From the NCBI RefSeq assembly GCF_040493455.1, contig NZ_JANFDA010000006.1, positions 163,994 to 227,993 on the forward strand: a stretch of DNA of 64,000 nucleotides, read 5' to 3'. Shown here one piece after another: positions 1-9,740 of the stretch (its first letter is position 1; each line of letters opens with the position of its first letter). The translations under genes and the position numbers were made by a program. This DNA is from Microcosmobacter sp040493455 (lineage in GTDB: Bacteria > Bacteroidota > Bacteroidia > Flavobacteriales > Flavobacteriaceae). Under the pieces are notes generated by a model, which did no database searches, was not told where the DNA came from, and was given only the letters and a program-made list of their open reading frames with translations.

Positions 1-1813
1 ATTTTAAGTTTGAAATCGTATTAGAATCTTTCAAGAAGTCTTCATCACTAACTTGCCATGCAAGTGCTCCTGAATAGAAATTACCCCATCTATTGTCTTC
101 ACTAAATCTAGACGTTCCATCTCTTCTGTAAGTAAAGGTCGCTAGGTATTTCTCGTTATATTTCACATTAGCTCTTCCAAAAAATCCGATGAGAACAATA
201 TCTGGATCCGCAAACGTATCTCCAATGCTCAATGGATCTACTCTATTCCCTGTGAAGAATCCTTCGTTAGTAAACTTCTGGTAAGAGTAACCTCCCATAA
301 TCTCAGTATCAAAATCGCCAAATTCTCTTTTGTAACTTAATGTTCCATCTAAAGATTGGTTCTTTCTTATTTGATAATTAACAGAGCTATTTGCAGAAAT
401 GTCATCATTTGTTGCAAATACAGAGTTGTTAGTAACAAACCCTTCTGTCTCATCATATCCTAAGTTAATTGTAGCTCTAAGTTCTGGTAAAAAATGAAAC
501 TTATAATCTAAGTTAATATTACCAAATACTCTTTGAGAGTCTCCTATGTTATTCGTTTGTAATAAAGAAGCAACAGGGTTTGTTGTTCCGTTAGACAACA
601 CATTTCCATCTCTATGCTGGTAGAAACCTCCAAAAGGAGATGTAGGATCTAGCACTGGTTGCGTAGGGTCGTAACGTAATGCAGCACCGATCTGACCTGT
701 ATCAGCAAATCTATTATCTTCAAAAGATAAGTTAGCATTCACATTAACTTTCAAGTGATCGTCAAAAAGACTAGGGTTTAATGATAAAGACAAGTTTCTT
801 CTATCAAACAACGATGTCAACAACGCTCCTTCTTGTTTTGTGACTCCAAAAGAAAAACGTGTTGGCAATACATTGAATAAAGATCCTCGTAAAGTTACAT
901 TATGAAGTGCCGATACTGTTTCTCTAAAAATCTCATCTTGCCAATTTGTATTCGCAGTACCAAGTAAACTTGTATCTAAATTAGATCCGTTAATTGGTTG
1001 AGAGTTTACTAAGTTTCTAAACTCATCTGCAGAAAATACATCTATTTCATCAGCGTTTTCACCAAACGTAAATTGAACGTCATAATCTGCACTAAATGTA
1101 GATCGTCCTTTCTTTGTTACAATGATGATGACACCGTTAGATGCTCTAGAACCATAAATTGCAGTTGCCGAAGCATCTTTCAAAACAGAAAATGATTCTA
1201 TGTCGTTAGGATTAATACTTGCTAAAATTCCTCGAGAACCATTTACGTTATCATTCGTAATTGGTAACCCGTCTATTACTATCAATGGATTATTAGATGC
1301 ATTAATTGATGATCCTCCTCTAATTCTAATTTCAGAACCAGTACCTGGAGCTCCATCGAGCTTTACAGTAACACCAGCTACACGACCACTAAGAAGGTTT
1401 TCTGGAGTTACAATATTTCCTCTTGTAAAATCTTTGGAAGTTATGGCTTCTACTGACCCAGTCGCATCCTTTTTGGTTGTTGTACCATATCCAATAAGTA
1501 CAACTTCGTTTAATTGCGCGATATCTTCAGCAAGTGCTACATCAAGAGTTGATCCTCCTGTATAAGTCACTTCCATGTTTTTATATCCTAGGTAAGAAAA
1601 AACTACAACGTCTCCCTGATTTAGGTTGATGGTATATTTTCCATCAAAATCTGTAGATGCACCGTTAGTTGTTCCTTTAACGATAACATTTACTCCCGGA
1701 AGAGGTAAACCATTAGCTTCATCTGTTACAGTACCCGAAACTGATGTTTGGGAAAACGCCAAACAAGGAATCAAGAAAACAAATAACAGAAGGCTATTTA
1801 AAACTGTTTTCAT
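1..1813 (-). CDS. SusC/RagA family TonB-dependent receptor (partial, 3' end outside window)
   Basis: Outer-membrane receptor of the SusC type, which imports bound oligosaccharides with a SusD lipoprotein and TonB energy. About 604 N-terminal residues are visible. A signal peptide (MKTVLNSLLLF...AFSQ) is followed by a carboxypeptidase-like regulatory domain (about residues 22-95, with VSGTVTD and a GYKNMEV end), then the TonB plug (ATGSVEAI, LLSGRVAGV, IRIRGGSSIN, PLIVIDG, AIYGSRASNGVI) and the first part of the barrel. The frame is open to the left edge, so the C-terminal strands and the expected susD lie outside. It is divergent from the LacI-type regulator and a LacI-like palindrome lies about 100 nt upstream of its ATG. 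Context (maltose and alpha-glucan enzymes) implies a malto-oligosaccharide substrate; that specificity is inferred, the family call is firm. Confidence 0.95.
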   Translation of the reverse strand, partial: MKTVLNSLLLFVFLIPCLAFSQTSVSGTVTDEANGLPLPGVNVIVKGTTNGASTDFDGKYTINLNQGDVVVFSYLGYKNMEVTYTGGSTLDVALAEDIAQLNEVVLIGYGTTTKKDATGSVEAITSKDFTRGNIVTPENLLSGRVAGVTVKLDGAPGTGSEIRIRGGSSINASNNPLIVIDGLPITNDNVNGSRGILASINPNDIESFSVLKDASATAIYGSRASNGVIIIVTKKGRSTFSADYDVQFTFGENADEIDVFSADEFRNLVNSQPINGSNLDTSLLGTANTNWQDEIFRETVSALHNVTLRGSLFNVLPTRFSFGVTKQEGALLTSLFDRRNLSLSLNPSLFDDHLKVNVNANLSFEDNRFADTGQIGAALRYDPTQPVLDPTSPFGGFYQHRDGNVLSNGTTNPVASLLQTNNIGDSQRVFGNINLDYKFHFLPELRATINLGYDETEGFVTNNSVFATNDDISANSSVNYQIRKNQSLDGTLSYKREFGDFDTEIMGGYSYQKFTNEGFFTGNRVDPLSIGDTFADPDIVLIGFFGRANVKYNEKYLATFTYRRDGTSRFSEDNRWGNFYSGALAWQVSDEDFLKDSNTISNLK

Positions 1814-1915
1814 ACACATTAATTATTGTTAAATTGGTTTAGTTAAGGTTTATATTTATTACTTCTCGGGTTAAATCTAATGTAAATTTTATGTTAAACC
1901 TTAGCCCAATTTTTG

Positions 1916-1929
1916 CGAAAACGTTTTCG
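1916..1929. promoter_or_regulatory. LacI-family operator-like palindrome CGAAAACGTTTTCG
   Basis: A perfect 14-bp inverted repeat with a central CG sits in the 286-bp divergent region between susC and the LacI-type regulator. LacI/GalR proteins typically bind AT-flanked palindromes centred on CG, and the cre-like core AAACGTTT fits. It lies about 103 nt from the susC ATG and 171 nt from the regulator start, so it could control both. The rest of 1814-2099 is AT-rich with no gene; no exact TAnnTTTG box was found there on either strand. Confidence 0.6.
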
Positions 1930-2099
1930 TGTTAACAACTTTTCCAAAAAAGGCAATTATTCAATAAAAACGGGCGAAAAATACCATTTACATAAAAAGG
2001 ATATGTAAAAATTATGAAGTTAGGAATGCAAACTCAAATTTAACGTATATTAGCTTAAATAACAACTTTATTTTTTCGTTAACATTTAAACCGAATTTC

Positions 2100-3140
2100 T
2101 TGAAAAGAAAAGTCACTCTAAAACAAATTGCTAAAGAATTGGATGTATCGATTTCTACGGTTTCAAAAGCACTCAGAAATAGCTTAGAAATTAGTGAAGA
2201 TACTAGAGAAAAAGTACAGGCATTTGCCAAGCTATATAATTACAGACCAAACAATATTGCACTTAGCCTTAAAAACAGAAAAACCAAGACAATAGGTGTC
2301 ATTATCCCTGAGATTGTCCATAATTTCTTTTCAAAAGTCATTAGAGGTATTGAGCTTGTGGCCAATGCCCAAGGCTATAACGTAATTGTAGGGTTGTCTA
2401 ATGAATCCTTTGACAAGGAAGTTCTTAATATGGAAATGCTTGCCAATGGTAGTATTGATGGTTTCATTTTATCAATTTCAAAGGAGACATTGCTTCAACA
2501 AGATTATCATCATTTCAATGAAACAATAAGTCAAGGCATGCCGATTGTGATGTTCGACAGAGTGATTACCGATATCAATTGCGATAAAGTCATTGTGGAT
2601 GATTTTGAAGGTAGTAAAAAGGCAGTAAATCATTTAATCTCCAAAGGTTGTAAATCAATCGGATTAGTTACCACCAAAGATTATGTCAGTGTAGGTCGAT
2701 TGCGTACACAAGGGTATATTGAGGCTATCGAAGACCAAGGTGTGGATTTAAACTCGGATCTTATTCTTAAAGTTGATGACAAAAACGTTTCTGAAGAACA
2801 TCTTGAGTCTCTTGAAAAGCAAATCGAGCAACTCTTTGAAAGTAATCCAAAAATGGACGGTGTTTTTGCTGTTAACGAACTCTACGCGCTTATGGCTATG
2901 AAAATTGCTAGAAAACGTGGATTGAAAATTCCTGAAGACATTCGATTTATTGGCTTTACAGATGGAGTGCTATCCAGACATGCCACACCTAGCCTTACCA
3001 CTGTGAGTCAGCATGCTCAGAAAATGGGTGAAAAGGCTGCAAAACTCCTCATTGATCGCCTAGATAATGATGAAGATGAAGAGCATTTTGAAACCATAAT
3101 TATTGAGACAGAATTGATTGAGCGAAACTCTACCGAATAA
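2100..3140 (+). CDS. LacI/GalR family transcriptional regulator of the maltose locus
   Basis: DNA-binding repressor/activator of the LacI family, 346 aa. The N-terminal helix-turn-helix is clear (residues about 5-27, VTLKQIAKELDVSISTVSKAL) with the hinge at YRPNNIALSLK. A periplasmic-binding-like effector domain follows (IGVIIPEI, MFDRV, VDDFEGS, GVFAVNEL, RFIGFTDG). The start is TTG at 2100: no in-frame ATG was found upstream, and LacI proteins normally begin immediately before the KxVTLKxIA motif. It is divergent from susC and 131 nt upstream of the sugar permease, so it most likely senses maltose or a phosphorylated glucose derivative and controls this locus. Effector identity and sign of regulation are inferred. 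Confidence 0.93.
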   Translation: MKRKVTLKQIAKELDVSISTVSKALRNSLEISEDTREKVQAFAKLYNYRPNNIALSLKNRKTKTIGVIIPEIVHNFFSKVIRGIELVANAQGYNVIVGLSNESFDKEVLNMEMLANGSIDGFILSISKETLLQQDYHHFNETISQGMPIVMFDRVITDINCDKVIVDDFEGSKKAVNHLISKGCKSIGLVTTKDYVSVGRLRTQGYIEAIEDQGVDLNSDLILKVDDKNVSEEHLESLEKQIEQLFESNPKMDGVFAVNELYALMAMKIARKRGLKIPEDIRFIGFTDGVLSRHATPSLTTVSQHAQKMGEKAAKLLIDRLDNDEDEEHFETIIIETELIERNSTE

Positions 3141-3186
3141 AATTTTCTAGAGCGAAATAAAATTTCTTTACTATATTTACAGCGAA

Positions 3187-3246
3187 ATCAAGGTTTGTAT
3201 TTCTTACTTCTCACATAATAAACCTTGATAAGTCTTAGCGCTTATC
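3187..3246 (+). promoter_or_regulatory. Leader inverted repeats upstream of the sugar permease
   Basis: A perfect 10-bp inverted repeat (ATCAAGGTTT at 3187-3196 and AAACCTTGAT at 3220-3229, 23-nt spacer) is followed by a second small stem, GATAAG (3227-3232) with CTTATC (3241-3246). The two share bases GAT, so they could be mutually exclusive RNA folds. A degraded -7 box TATATTTA lies at 3172-3179, which would place both stems in the 5' leader. An operator or attenuator role is inference. Confidence 0.35.
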
Positions 3247-3271
3247 GTGTTGTTAACCAAATAATTACGAT

Positions 3272-4780
3272 ATGAAAAAGCGTAAATTAAGTTTCTGGGA
3301 AATCTGGAATATGAGTTTCGGTTTCTTAGGAATCCAGTTCGGTTTTGCCCTACAAAATGCAAATACTTCAAGAATTTTTGAAACCTTAGGTGCAGAAGTT
3401 GATGAACTTGCTGTGTATTGGCTTGCGGCTCCTGTTACAGGACTCATTGTACAACCCATCATAGGATACTTTAGTGACCGTACTTGGCATCCTAAATTAG
3501 GACGACGACGACCCTATTTCTTAGTAGGTGCAATTCTGGCTTCCATTGCCTTGTGTCTAATGCCAAACTCTCCAGTGCTATGGATGGCTATTGGTACACT
3601 TTGGATTATGGATGCATCCATAAATATCTCCATGGAACCCTTCCGAGCTTTCGTAGGTGACAATCTTCCTGAAGAACAAAGAACCGTAGGCTTTGCTATG
3701 CAAAGTTTCTTCATTGGTATTGGAGGATTTGTTGGATCTGCTATGCCTTGGGTATTTTCTAATTGGCTAGATATCTCTAGTGAAGCACCAGAAGGTGTTA
3801 TTCCAGATACAGTAAAATATTCCTTCTATATTGGAGCAGCCGCTTTTCTCTTGGCTGTGCTTTGGACAGTAATTAGATCAAAAGAATATTCCCCTGAAGA
3901 ATTTGAGGCATTCGAAAAAATGGAAGCAGCTGAGCATGCTTCAGAAAACCAACAAGAAGTTACTACCAATAAGCAAAATACCATAGGGCTTATTATGATG
4001 CTAGTAGGTCTTATCTCGACCATGGGACTAGTATATTTTGAATTGAAAAAAGACTTATACATTTTATCTGTAGGCTTAGCAATTGTTGGACTCTTGTTCT
4101 TATTGGCCGCAGCACTTAGAAAGAAAAATGTTGATAACGGTTTCGTGAACATCATGACAGATTTATTGAGAATGCCAACAACAATGAAGCAGTTAGCATC
4201 AGTTCAATTCTTTTCATGGTTTGCTATGTTTTCTATGTGGATTTATGCAACCTCTGGAGTCACTAGTCATATCTATGGTACCAGTGATACATCTTCGGCA
4301 TTATACAATGAAGGTGCTGACTGGGTAGGTTTCCTGATGGGAATTAAATTTTTAGTAGCCGCTCTTGTAGCATTTTTAATTCCTGTGCTTGCGAAATACA
4401 CAAGCAGGAAAGTTGCGCACTTAGTCTGCTTAACATTAGGTGGCATAGGACTTATCTCATATTTCTTTGTTAGCAACCCAGACTATTTATTAGTTTCCAT
4501 GATAGGTGTTGGTATAGCATGGGCAAGTATCTTATCGATTCCTTATGCGATGCTGACAGGTGCATTACCTGCTAACAAAATGGGATATTATATGGGAGTT
4601 TTCAATTTCTTTATTGTAATTCCACAAATCGTAGCAGCATCCATACTTGGATTTATGCTTTCTACTTTTTTTGATAGTGAGCCAATATATGCTTTGGTGG
4701 TTGGCGGCGTATCTATGATCCTTGCAGGATTCTTGACATTAAGAGTAAGTGACAATGCTTCAGTAGAAATTAATGAGTAA
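3272..4780 (+). CDS. MFS sugar permease, SLC45-like (probable maltose transporter)
   Basis: Inner-membrane transporter of the major facilitator superfamily, 502 aa, about 12 hydrophobic segments. The loop motif GRRRPY at residues 77-82 and the Trp/Phe-rich N-terminus (FWEIWNMSFGFLGIQFGFALQ) are typical of SLC45-type glycoside:proton symporters. A charged cytoplasmic loop of about 30 residues (EFEAFEKMEAAEHASEN) separates the two halves. It is the first gene after the regulator and overlaps the beta-phosphoglucomutase gene by 8 nt, so translational coupling is likely. With GH65 downstream, the cargo is most likely maltose entering the cytoplasm for phosphorolysis; the substrate is inferred. 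Confidence 0.9.
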   Translation: MKKRKLSFWEIWNMSFGFLGIQFGFALQNANTSRIFETLGAEVDELAVYWLAAPVTGLIVQPIIGYFSDRTWHPKLGRRRPYFLVGAILASIALCLMPNSPVLWMAIGTLWIMDASINISMEPFRAFVGDNLPEEQRTVGFAMQSFFIGIGGFVGSAMPWVFSNWLDISSEAPEGVIPDTVKYSFYIGAAAFLLAVLWTVIRSKEYSPEEFEAFEKMEAAEHASENQQEVTTNKQNTIGLIMMLVGLISTMGLVYFELKKDLYILSVGLAIVGLLFLLAAALRKKNVDNGFVNIMTDLLRMPTTMKQLASVQFFSWFAMFSMWIYATSGVTSHIYGTSDTSSALYNEGADWVGFLMGIKFLVAALVAFLIPVLAKYTSRKVAHLVCLTLGGIGLISYFFVSNPDYLLVSMIGVGIAWASILSIPYAMLTGALPANKMGYYMGVFNFFIVIPQIVAASILGFMLSTFFDSEPIYALVVGGVSMILAGFLTLRVSDNASVEINE

Positions 4781-5429
4781 AAAAGGTTTCATATTCGATC
4801 TGGACGGTGTTATCGTAGACACAGCAAAATATCACTTCTTGGCATGGCGAAAGCTTGCCAATAGCTTAGATATTGACTTTTCAGAGACTCAAAATGAGCA
4901 ACTAAAAGGCGTAAGTAGAGTACGCTCCCTGGAAAAAATATTGTCATGGGGAGACATTACCATATCCGAAGACAAGTTTATGGAGCTTATGGCTAAAAAA
5001 AATGATGATTATCTAACACACATCAATACTATGGATGAAAACGAAATCCTTGCCGATGTTCCAAAAGTGTTAGAGCATTTGAAAGAGCAAAAACAGCCTA
5101 TTGCTTTAGGCTCTGCCAGTAAAAATGCGCGCACCATTTTAAAGAAAGTTGGACTCTATAAATCTTTCGATACCATTGTAGACGGAAATGATGTCTCTAA
5201 AGCAAAACCAGATCCCGAAGTATTCCTTATTGCTGCTAAACAACTAAACACAAATCCTGAAGACTGTATCGTTTTTGAAGATTCAGTTGCAGGTATACAA
5301 GCTGCTAACACAGCCAACATGATATCAATTGGTATTGGTGAAGAAAGTATTCTTGGTGAGGCAGATTATGTATTCAAAGATTTTACCCAAATCTCAAGTG
5401 AATTTATAACCGAATTGATAACTAATTAA
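4773..5429 (+). CDS. pgmB: beta-phosphoglucomutase
   Basis: Cytoplasmic HAD-superfamily enzyme converting beta-D-glucose-1-phosphate to glucose-6-phosphate; 218 aa, normal for the family. The HAD motif I reads FDLDGVIVD with the nucleophile Asp9 and general acid/base Asp11. The cap-domain substrate loop (KGVSRVRSLEKIL), motif II (ALGSASKNA), motif III Lys (KAKPDPEVF) and motif IV (VFEDSVAGIQAA) are all present. The gene overlaps the permease and is 42 nt upstream of the GH65 phosphorylase that makes its substrate, which separates it from generic HAD phosphatases. Confidence 0.95.
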   Translation: MSKKGFIFDLDGVIVDTAKYHFLAWRKLANSLDIDFSETQNEQLKGVSRVRSLEKILSWGDITISEDKFMELMAKKNDDYLTHINTMDENEILADVPKVLEHLKEQKQPIALGSASKNARTILKKVGLYKSFDTIVDGNDVSKAKPDPEVFLIAAKQLNTNPEDCIVFEDSVAGIQAANTANMISIGIGEESILGEADYVFKDFTQISSEFITELITN

Positions 5430-5471
5430 AAGAACAACTGGTGGTTTTTAATCAGCCAGTCTTAATATAAA

Positions 5472-7778
5472 ATGAATCAAGATTATATCATACCCAACGA
5501 GTGGTCGATCATAGAAGAAGGATTCGATAACGAACGTGTTAAATCTTCAGAAAGTTTATTTAGCATAGGAAATGGAGCCATGGGTCAACGTGCCAATTTT
5601 GAAGAACACTACTCTGGCGATACGTTTCAAGGAAGCTATATTGCTGGTGTATACTATCCCGATAAAACCAGAGTTGGTTGGTGGAAAAATGGTTACCCAG
5701 AATATTTTGCCAAAGTATTGAATGCTCCCAGCTGGATAGGCATCAATGTGTCTATAAATGGAGAGCAACTCGATCTATTCAATTGCAAATCTGTAGACAA
5801 CTTCAGAAGAGAGCTCAACATGAAAGAAGGTTGGCTATCTAGAACATTCGAAGCACTTCTTCAAAATGGTGTAAAGGTTAGCGTAGAAACAAAACGCTTT
5901 TTAAGCCTCGATCATGATGAAATAGGCGCCATTAATTATAATGTCACCCCTTTAAATAGTGATGCAGATATAATATTCCAGCCTTATTTGGATAGTGGCA
6001 TCACTAATGAAGATTCCAACTGGGACGATAAATTTTGGGACACAATTAATGTAAGTCACGAAAACAACAAGGCTTTCATCCAGGCAAAAACCATGAAAAC
6101 AGATTTTTACATCTGCACTTTTATGGAATCCAAAGTTTTTATCAATGGGAAGTCTGTTTTGGTAGAACCAAATATTAAAGCCGATGCTACCTATGCATCA
6201 TTCAGTTATAAACAGCAAGTAAAACAAAACGAAACCTATACGATCAATAAATTTGGTGGTTATACTGTAGACAGAAATCACAACAAAAACGATCTAATTT
6301 CAGCAGCAAACAATGTGTTGAACATTGCCACAAGTAAAGGCTTTGACACACTTCTTGAAGCACAAAATAAAGCTTGGTCTAAGATATGGGACATGTCAGA
6401 CATAACTATCGAAGGTGATGTGAAAGCACAACAAGGCATTCGTTTCAATATACTACACCTCAACCATACCTATCTTGGGAAGGATTCCAGATTAAATATT
6501 GGTCCTAAAGGATTTACAGGTGAAAAATATGGAGGAAGTACCTATTGGGACACTGAAGCTTACTGTATTCCTTTTTATATGGCCACAAAAGACCAACAAG
6601 TAGCGAGAAACTTGTTAGAATACCGATACAATCATCTTGGCAGAGCAATTGAAAATGCCGAGAAACTTGGATTTACCAATGGTGCTGCACTATACCCAAT
6701 GGTAACTATGAATGGTGAAGAATGCCATAACGAGTGGGAAATCACCTTTGAAGAAATTCACAGAAATGGAGCAATAGCTTATGCCATTTTCAATTACCAC
6801 AGATATACAGGAGATTATTCCTATATACCAGAAAAAGGTCTAGAAGTCTTAATTGGCATTGCAAGATTCTGGCATCAACGCGCAACATTTTCAACAGATA
6901 AAAACAAGTATGTCATCCTTGGTGTTACCGGTCCAAATGAATATGAAAATAACGTCAATAATAACTGGTACACTAACTATATAGCACAGTGGTGTATTAA
7001 CTATGCGTTAGAGAATATTTCGATAATCAAATCAGACTATGGAACCGATTATACGAGAATAATGAACAAGGTTCGTTTGTCTGAAGCCGAAATGTCGCAA
7101 TGGGAAGCCGTAGCTGACCAGATGTATTTCCCCTACTCAGAAAAGCATAACGTTTACTTACAACAAGATGGTTTCCTCGATAAGGAACTGATTACTGTAA
7201 GTGATCTCGATACCTCTCAAAGACCTATAAATCAAAAATGGTCTTGGGATCGTATCCTACGTTCACCTTATATAAAACAAGCAGACACCTTACAAGGGTT
7301 TTATTTCTTTGAAGATCATTTTTCAAATGAAGAATTAGAACGTCATTTCGATTTTTATGAGCCATACACAGTTCACGAAAGTTCGCTATCTCCTTGCGTA
7401 CATAGTATCCAAGCAGCTAAACTTGGACGTATGGATCAGGCTTATGAGTTTTATTTAAGAACATCTCGTTTAGACCTAGACGATTATAACAAAGAAGTTG
7501 AAGAAGGATTGCACATCACCTCAATGGCTGGAACCTGGATGAGTATTGTTGAAGGCTTTGGAGGCATGCGAATAAAAAATGGCACATTGAGTTTTACGCC
7601 TCAAATTCCAAAGCAATGGGAAGCGTACTCTTTTAAGGTCAATTTTAGAGGGCAGATCATAAAAGTGAATGCATGTAAAGGGCATACACATTTTGAATTA
7701 GAAGGTGAACATGATCTAGATATCATCGTAAATGATAAAAAAGTGACGATTTCACCAAACAACCTGATAACACTTTAA
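5472..7778 (+). CDS. GH65 maltose phosphorylase
   Basis: Cytoplasmic inverting glycoside phosphorylase, 768 aa, the usual GH65 length. It is expected to cleave maltose with phosphate to glucose and beta-glucose-1-phosphate. The N-terminal beta-sandwich (YIIPNEWSIIEEGFD...ESLFSIGNGAMGQRANFEE), the (alpha/alpha)6 barrel motif YWDTEAYCIPFY and the catalytic general-acid motif TGPNEYENNVNNNWYTN (Glu490) are present, followed by the C-terminal beta-sheet domain. Maltose is favoured over trehalose, kojibiose or nigerose because of the alpha-glucan-degrading neighbours, but close GH65 specificities cannot be separated by eye. No signal peptide, consistent with cytoplasmic action together with PgmB. 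Confidence 0.92.
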   Translation: MNQDYIIPNEWSIIEEGFDNERVKSSESLFSIGNGAMGQRANFEEHYSGDTFQGSYIAGVYYPDKTRVGWWKNGYPEYFAKVLNAPSWIGINVSINGEQLDLFNCKSVDNFRRELNMKEGWLSRTFEALLQNGVKVSVETKRFLSLDHDEIGAINYNVTPLNSDADIIFQPYLDSGITNEDSNWDDKFWDTINVSHENNKAFIQAKTMKTDFYICTFMESKVFINGKSVLVEPNIKADATYASFSYKQQVKQNETYTINKFGGYTVDRNHNKNDLISAANNVLNIATSKGFDTLLEAQNKAWSKIWDMSDITIEGDVKAQQGIRFNILHLNHTYLGKDSRLNIGPKGFTGEKYGGSTYWDTEAYCIPFYMATKDQQVARNLLEYRYNHLGRAIENAEKLGFTNGAALYPMVTMNGEECHNEWEITFEEIHRNGAIAYAIFNYHRYTGDYSYIPEKGLEVLIGIARFWHQRATFSTDKNKYVILGVTGPNEYENNVNNNWYTNYIAQWCINYALENISIIKSDYGTDYTRIMNKVRLSEAEMSQWEAVADQMYFPYSEKHNVYLQQDGFLDKELITVSDLDTSQRPINQKWSWDRILRSPYIKQADTLQGFYFFEDHFSNEELERHFDFYEPYTVHESSLSPCVHSIQAAKLGRMDQAYEFYLRTSRLDLDDYNKEVEEGLHITSMAGTWMSIVEGFGGMRIKNGTLSFTPQIPKQWEAYSFKVNFRGQIIKVNACKGHTHFELEGEHDLDIIVNDKKVTISPNNLITL

Positions 7779-7790
7779 AATCAAAATATC

Positions 7791-9722
7791 ATGAAGAAAC
7801 TAATCCTTTTAATCTGTATTAGCTTCTTCTTTTCCTGTAATCAAGATAAGAAGGACAATGACCAACCTATTGCGAACAGTGAACCTGTTTCCAATGAATC
7901 CTTAAATCGCGTCGAACCTCCTCATTGGTGGGTTGGAATGAACAACTCTAACCTCCAACTCTTAGTCCATCATGAGAATATTGGGAGTTACACACCAACT
8001 ATTTCTTATGCTGGTGTTTCCATAGAAAAGGTGCATACCGCTAAAAGTCCTAATTACCTATTTATCGACTTAGCTTTAGATAATGCTTCAGAAGGTAAAT
8101 TCGATATTGTTTTTAAGAATGATCAAGGTGACGAGAAAAAGCACACATACGAGTTGAAATCTAGAGAAAAGTCTGCAGAAGACTATGTTGGTTTCAACAA
8201 TACAGATGTTGTGTATTTAATTACTCCAGATCGTTTTGCAAATGCAAATCCTGAAAATGATCTTTCTGAAGACCTTAATGAAAAGACAATTAATCGAAGT
8301 GACGATTATGCCAGACACGGAGGTGATATTCAAGGAATAACAGAACATTTAGATTACATTTCTGACTTAGGTTTTACAGCAATATGGTCTTCTCCTCTAC
8401 TGATCAACGACATGCATCAAGGGTCCTACCATGGCTACGCAATTACAGATTATTACAGAGTAGATCCAAGATTTGGAACCTTTGAAGAATATAGAACCTT
8501 AGCAGATAAGGGAAGAGAAAAAGGCATTAAGCTTATCATGGACCAAGTGGCCAATCACTGTGGATTAGAACACTGGTGGATGAAAGATTTGCCATTTGAA
8601 GACTGGCTTAACTATCAAAAAAATTACGAAGACAATATTGAAAACTGGAACTGGGAAGTCACAAAATTTTCAAACCATAGAAGAACATCCAATCAAGATA
8701 CATACGCTTCAAAAGTTGACAAGCAAGATAATACCGACGGATGGTTTGTCGATGCGATGCCAGACCTTAATCAACGTAATCCATTTATGGCTAAGTACAT
8801 TATCCAAAATAGTATTTGGTGGATAGAAGCCCTTGGTCTTGGTGGTATACGACAAGATACCTATCCATACCCAGATAAAGATTTTATGAGTGATTGGGCA
8901 GGCGCTATTATGGAAGAATATCCAAACTTCAATATTGTTGGAGAAGAATGGAGTTACAATCCACTACTCATCGCCTATTGGCAAGAAGGCAACAATAACA
9001 AAGATGGTTATGATTCTAATTTGAGATCAACAATGGATTTTGCCATGCAGCGAAATATTGTTGAAGCACTAAATGAACAAGAATCGTGGGATAGAGGGCT
9101 TGTGAAAATGTACGAAGGTCTAGCAAACGACTTTGCTTATGTGACACCAAAAGACATTATGATTTTCCCAGACAACCACGACATGAGTCGTATCTATACA
9201 CAACTCAAAGGAGATATTCCAAATACCAAAGCAGCTTTGAGTTATTTACTCACACTACCTAGAACACCACAAATTTATTACGGCACCGAAATCTTAATGG
9301 ACGATTTCGATAAGCCAGGAGACCATGGCCTTATTCGTACGGACTTCCCTGGAGGCTGGCAAGGTGATGCAGTCAATGCATTTACAGGTGAGGGATTAGC
9401 AGACGACAAGAAAGACATGCAATCTTATCTCAAAAAGGTATTGAATTACAGAAAAACAAGTGATGCGATTCATGATGGAAAAACAGTTCACTTTGCGCCA
9501 TTTATGGGAACCTATTTCATATACAGAGTCAAAGGTGATGAAACTGTAGTACACATCATCAACAAGAACACAGAACCAATTGAAATAGACCTTAAGCGTC
9601 ATGCTGAAATGGGCTTAGAAGGAAAAACTTTGAAAAATATTGTCACGGGAGAAACCATGACTTGGGGAGATAGTATCAAATTGTCCGAAAGAGGAAGCAC
9701 AATATTAACCACTAAACTATGA
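7791..9722 (+). CDS. GH13 alpha-amylase family lipoprotein (neopullulanase/cyclomaltodextrinase-like)
   Basis: Lipoprotein, 643 aa, with lipobox FFSC (Cys16). Residues about 38-130 form a cyclomaltodextrinase N-terminal-type domain (VEPPHWWVGM...QLLVHHENIGSY), followed by the GH13 barrel: region I DQVANH, region II GGIRQDT with nucleophile Asp356, region III VGEEW with acid Glu385, region IV FPDNHD with Asp464, and a C-terminal beta domain. The N-terminal domain resembles the SusA-type neopullulanase group, acting on cyclodextrins, pullulan or malto-oligosaccharides. The Cys is followed by NQDKKD, acidic/lysine-rich as in some surface-export signals, so periplasmic or surface location is unresolved. 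It lies 12 nt after GH65. Confidence 0.92.
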   Translation: MKKLILLICISFFFSCNQDKKDNDQPIANSEPVSNESLNRVEPPHWWVGMNNSNLQLLVHHENIGSYTPTISYAGVSIEKVHTAKSPNYLFIDLALDNASEGKFDIVFKNDQGDEKKHTYELKSREKSAEDYVGFNNTDVVYLITPDRFANANPENDLSEDLNEKTINRSDDYARHGGDIQGITEHLDYISDLGFTAIWSSPLLINDMHQGSYHGYAITDYYRVDPRFGTFEEYRTLADKGREKGIKLIMDQVANHCGLEHWWMKDLPFEDWLNYQKNYEDNIENWNWEVTKFSNHRRTSNQDTYASKVDKQDNTDGWFVDAMPDLNQRNPFMAKYIIQNSIWWIEALGLGGIRQDTYPYPDKDFMSDWAGAIMEEYPNFNIVGEEWSYNPLLIAYWQEGNNNKDGYDSNLRSTMDFAMQRNIVEALNEQESWDRGLVKMYEGLANDFAYVTPKDIMIFPDNHDMSRIYTQLKGDIPNTKAALSYLLTLPRTPQIYYGTEILMDDFDKPGDHGLIRTDFPGGWQGDAVNAFTGEGLADDKKDMQSYLKKVLNYRKTSDAIHDGKTVHFAPFMGTYFIYRVKGDETVVHIINKNTEPIEIDLKRHAEMGLEGKTLKNIVTGETMTWGDSIKLSERGSTILTTKL

Positions 9723-9740
9723 TAACACTTGTCTCAAATT

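Noticed and set aside
1200..1565. Plus-strand 121-aa open frame
   Set aside because: Antisense shadow of susC plug-domain sequence read on the minus strand.
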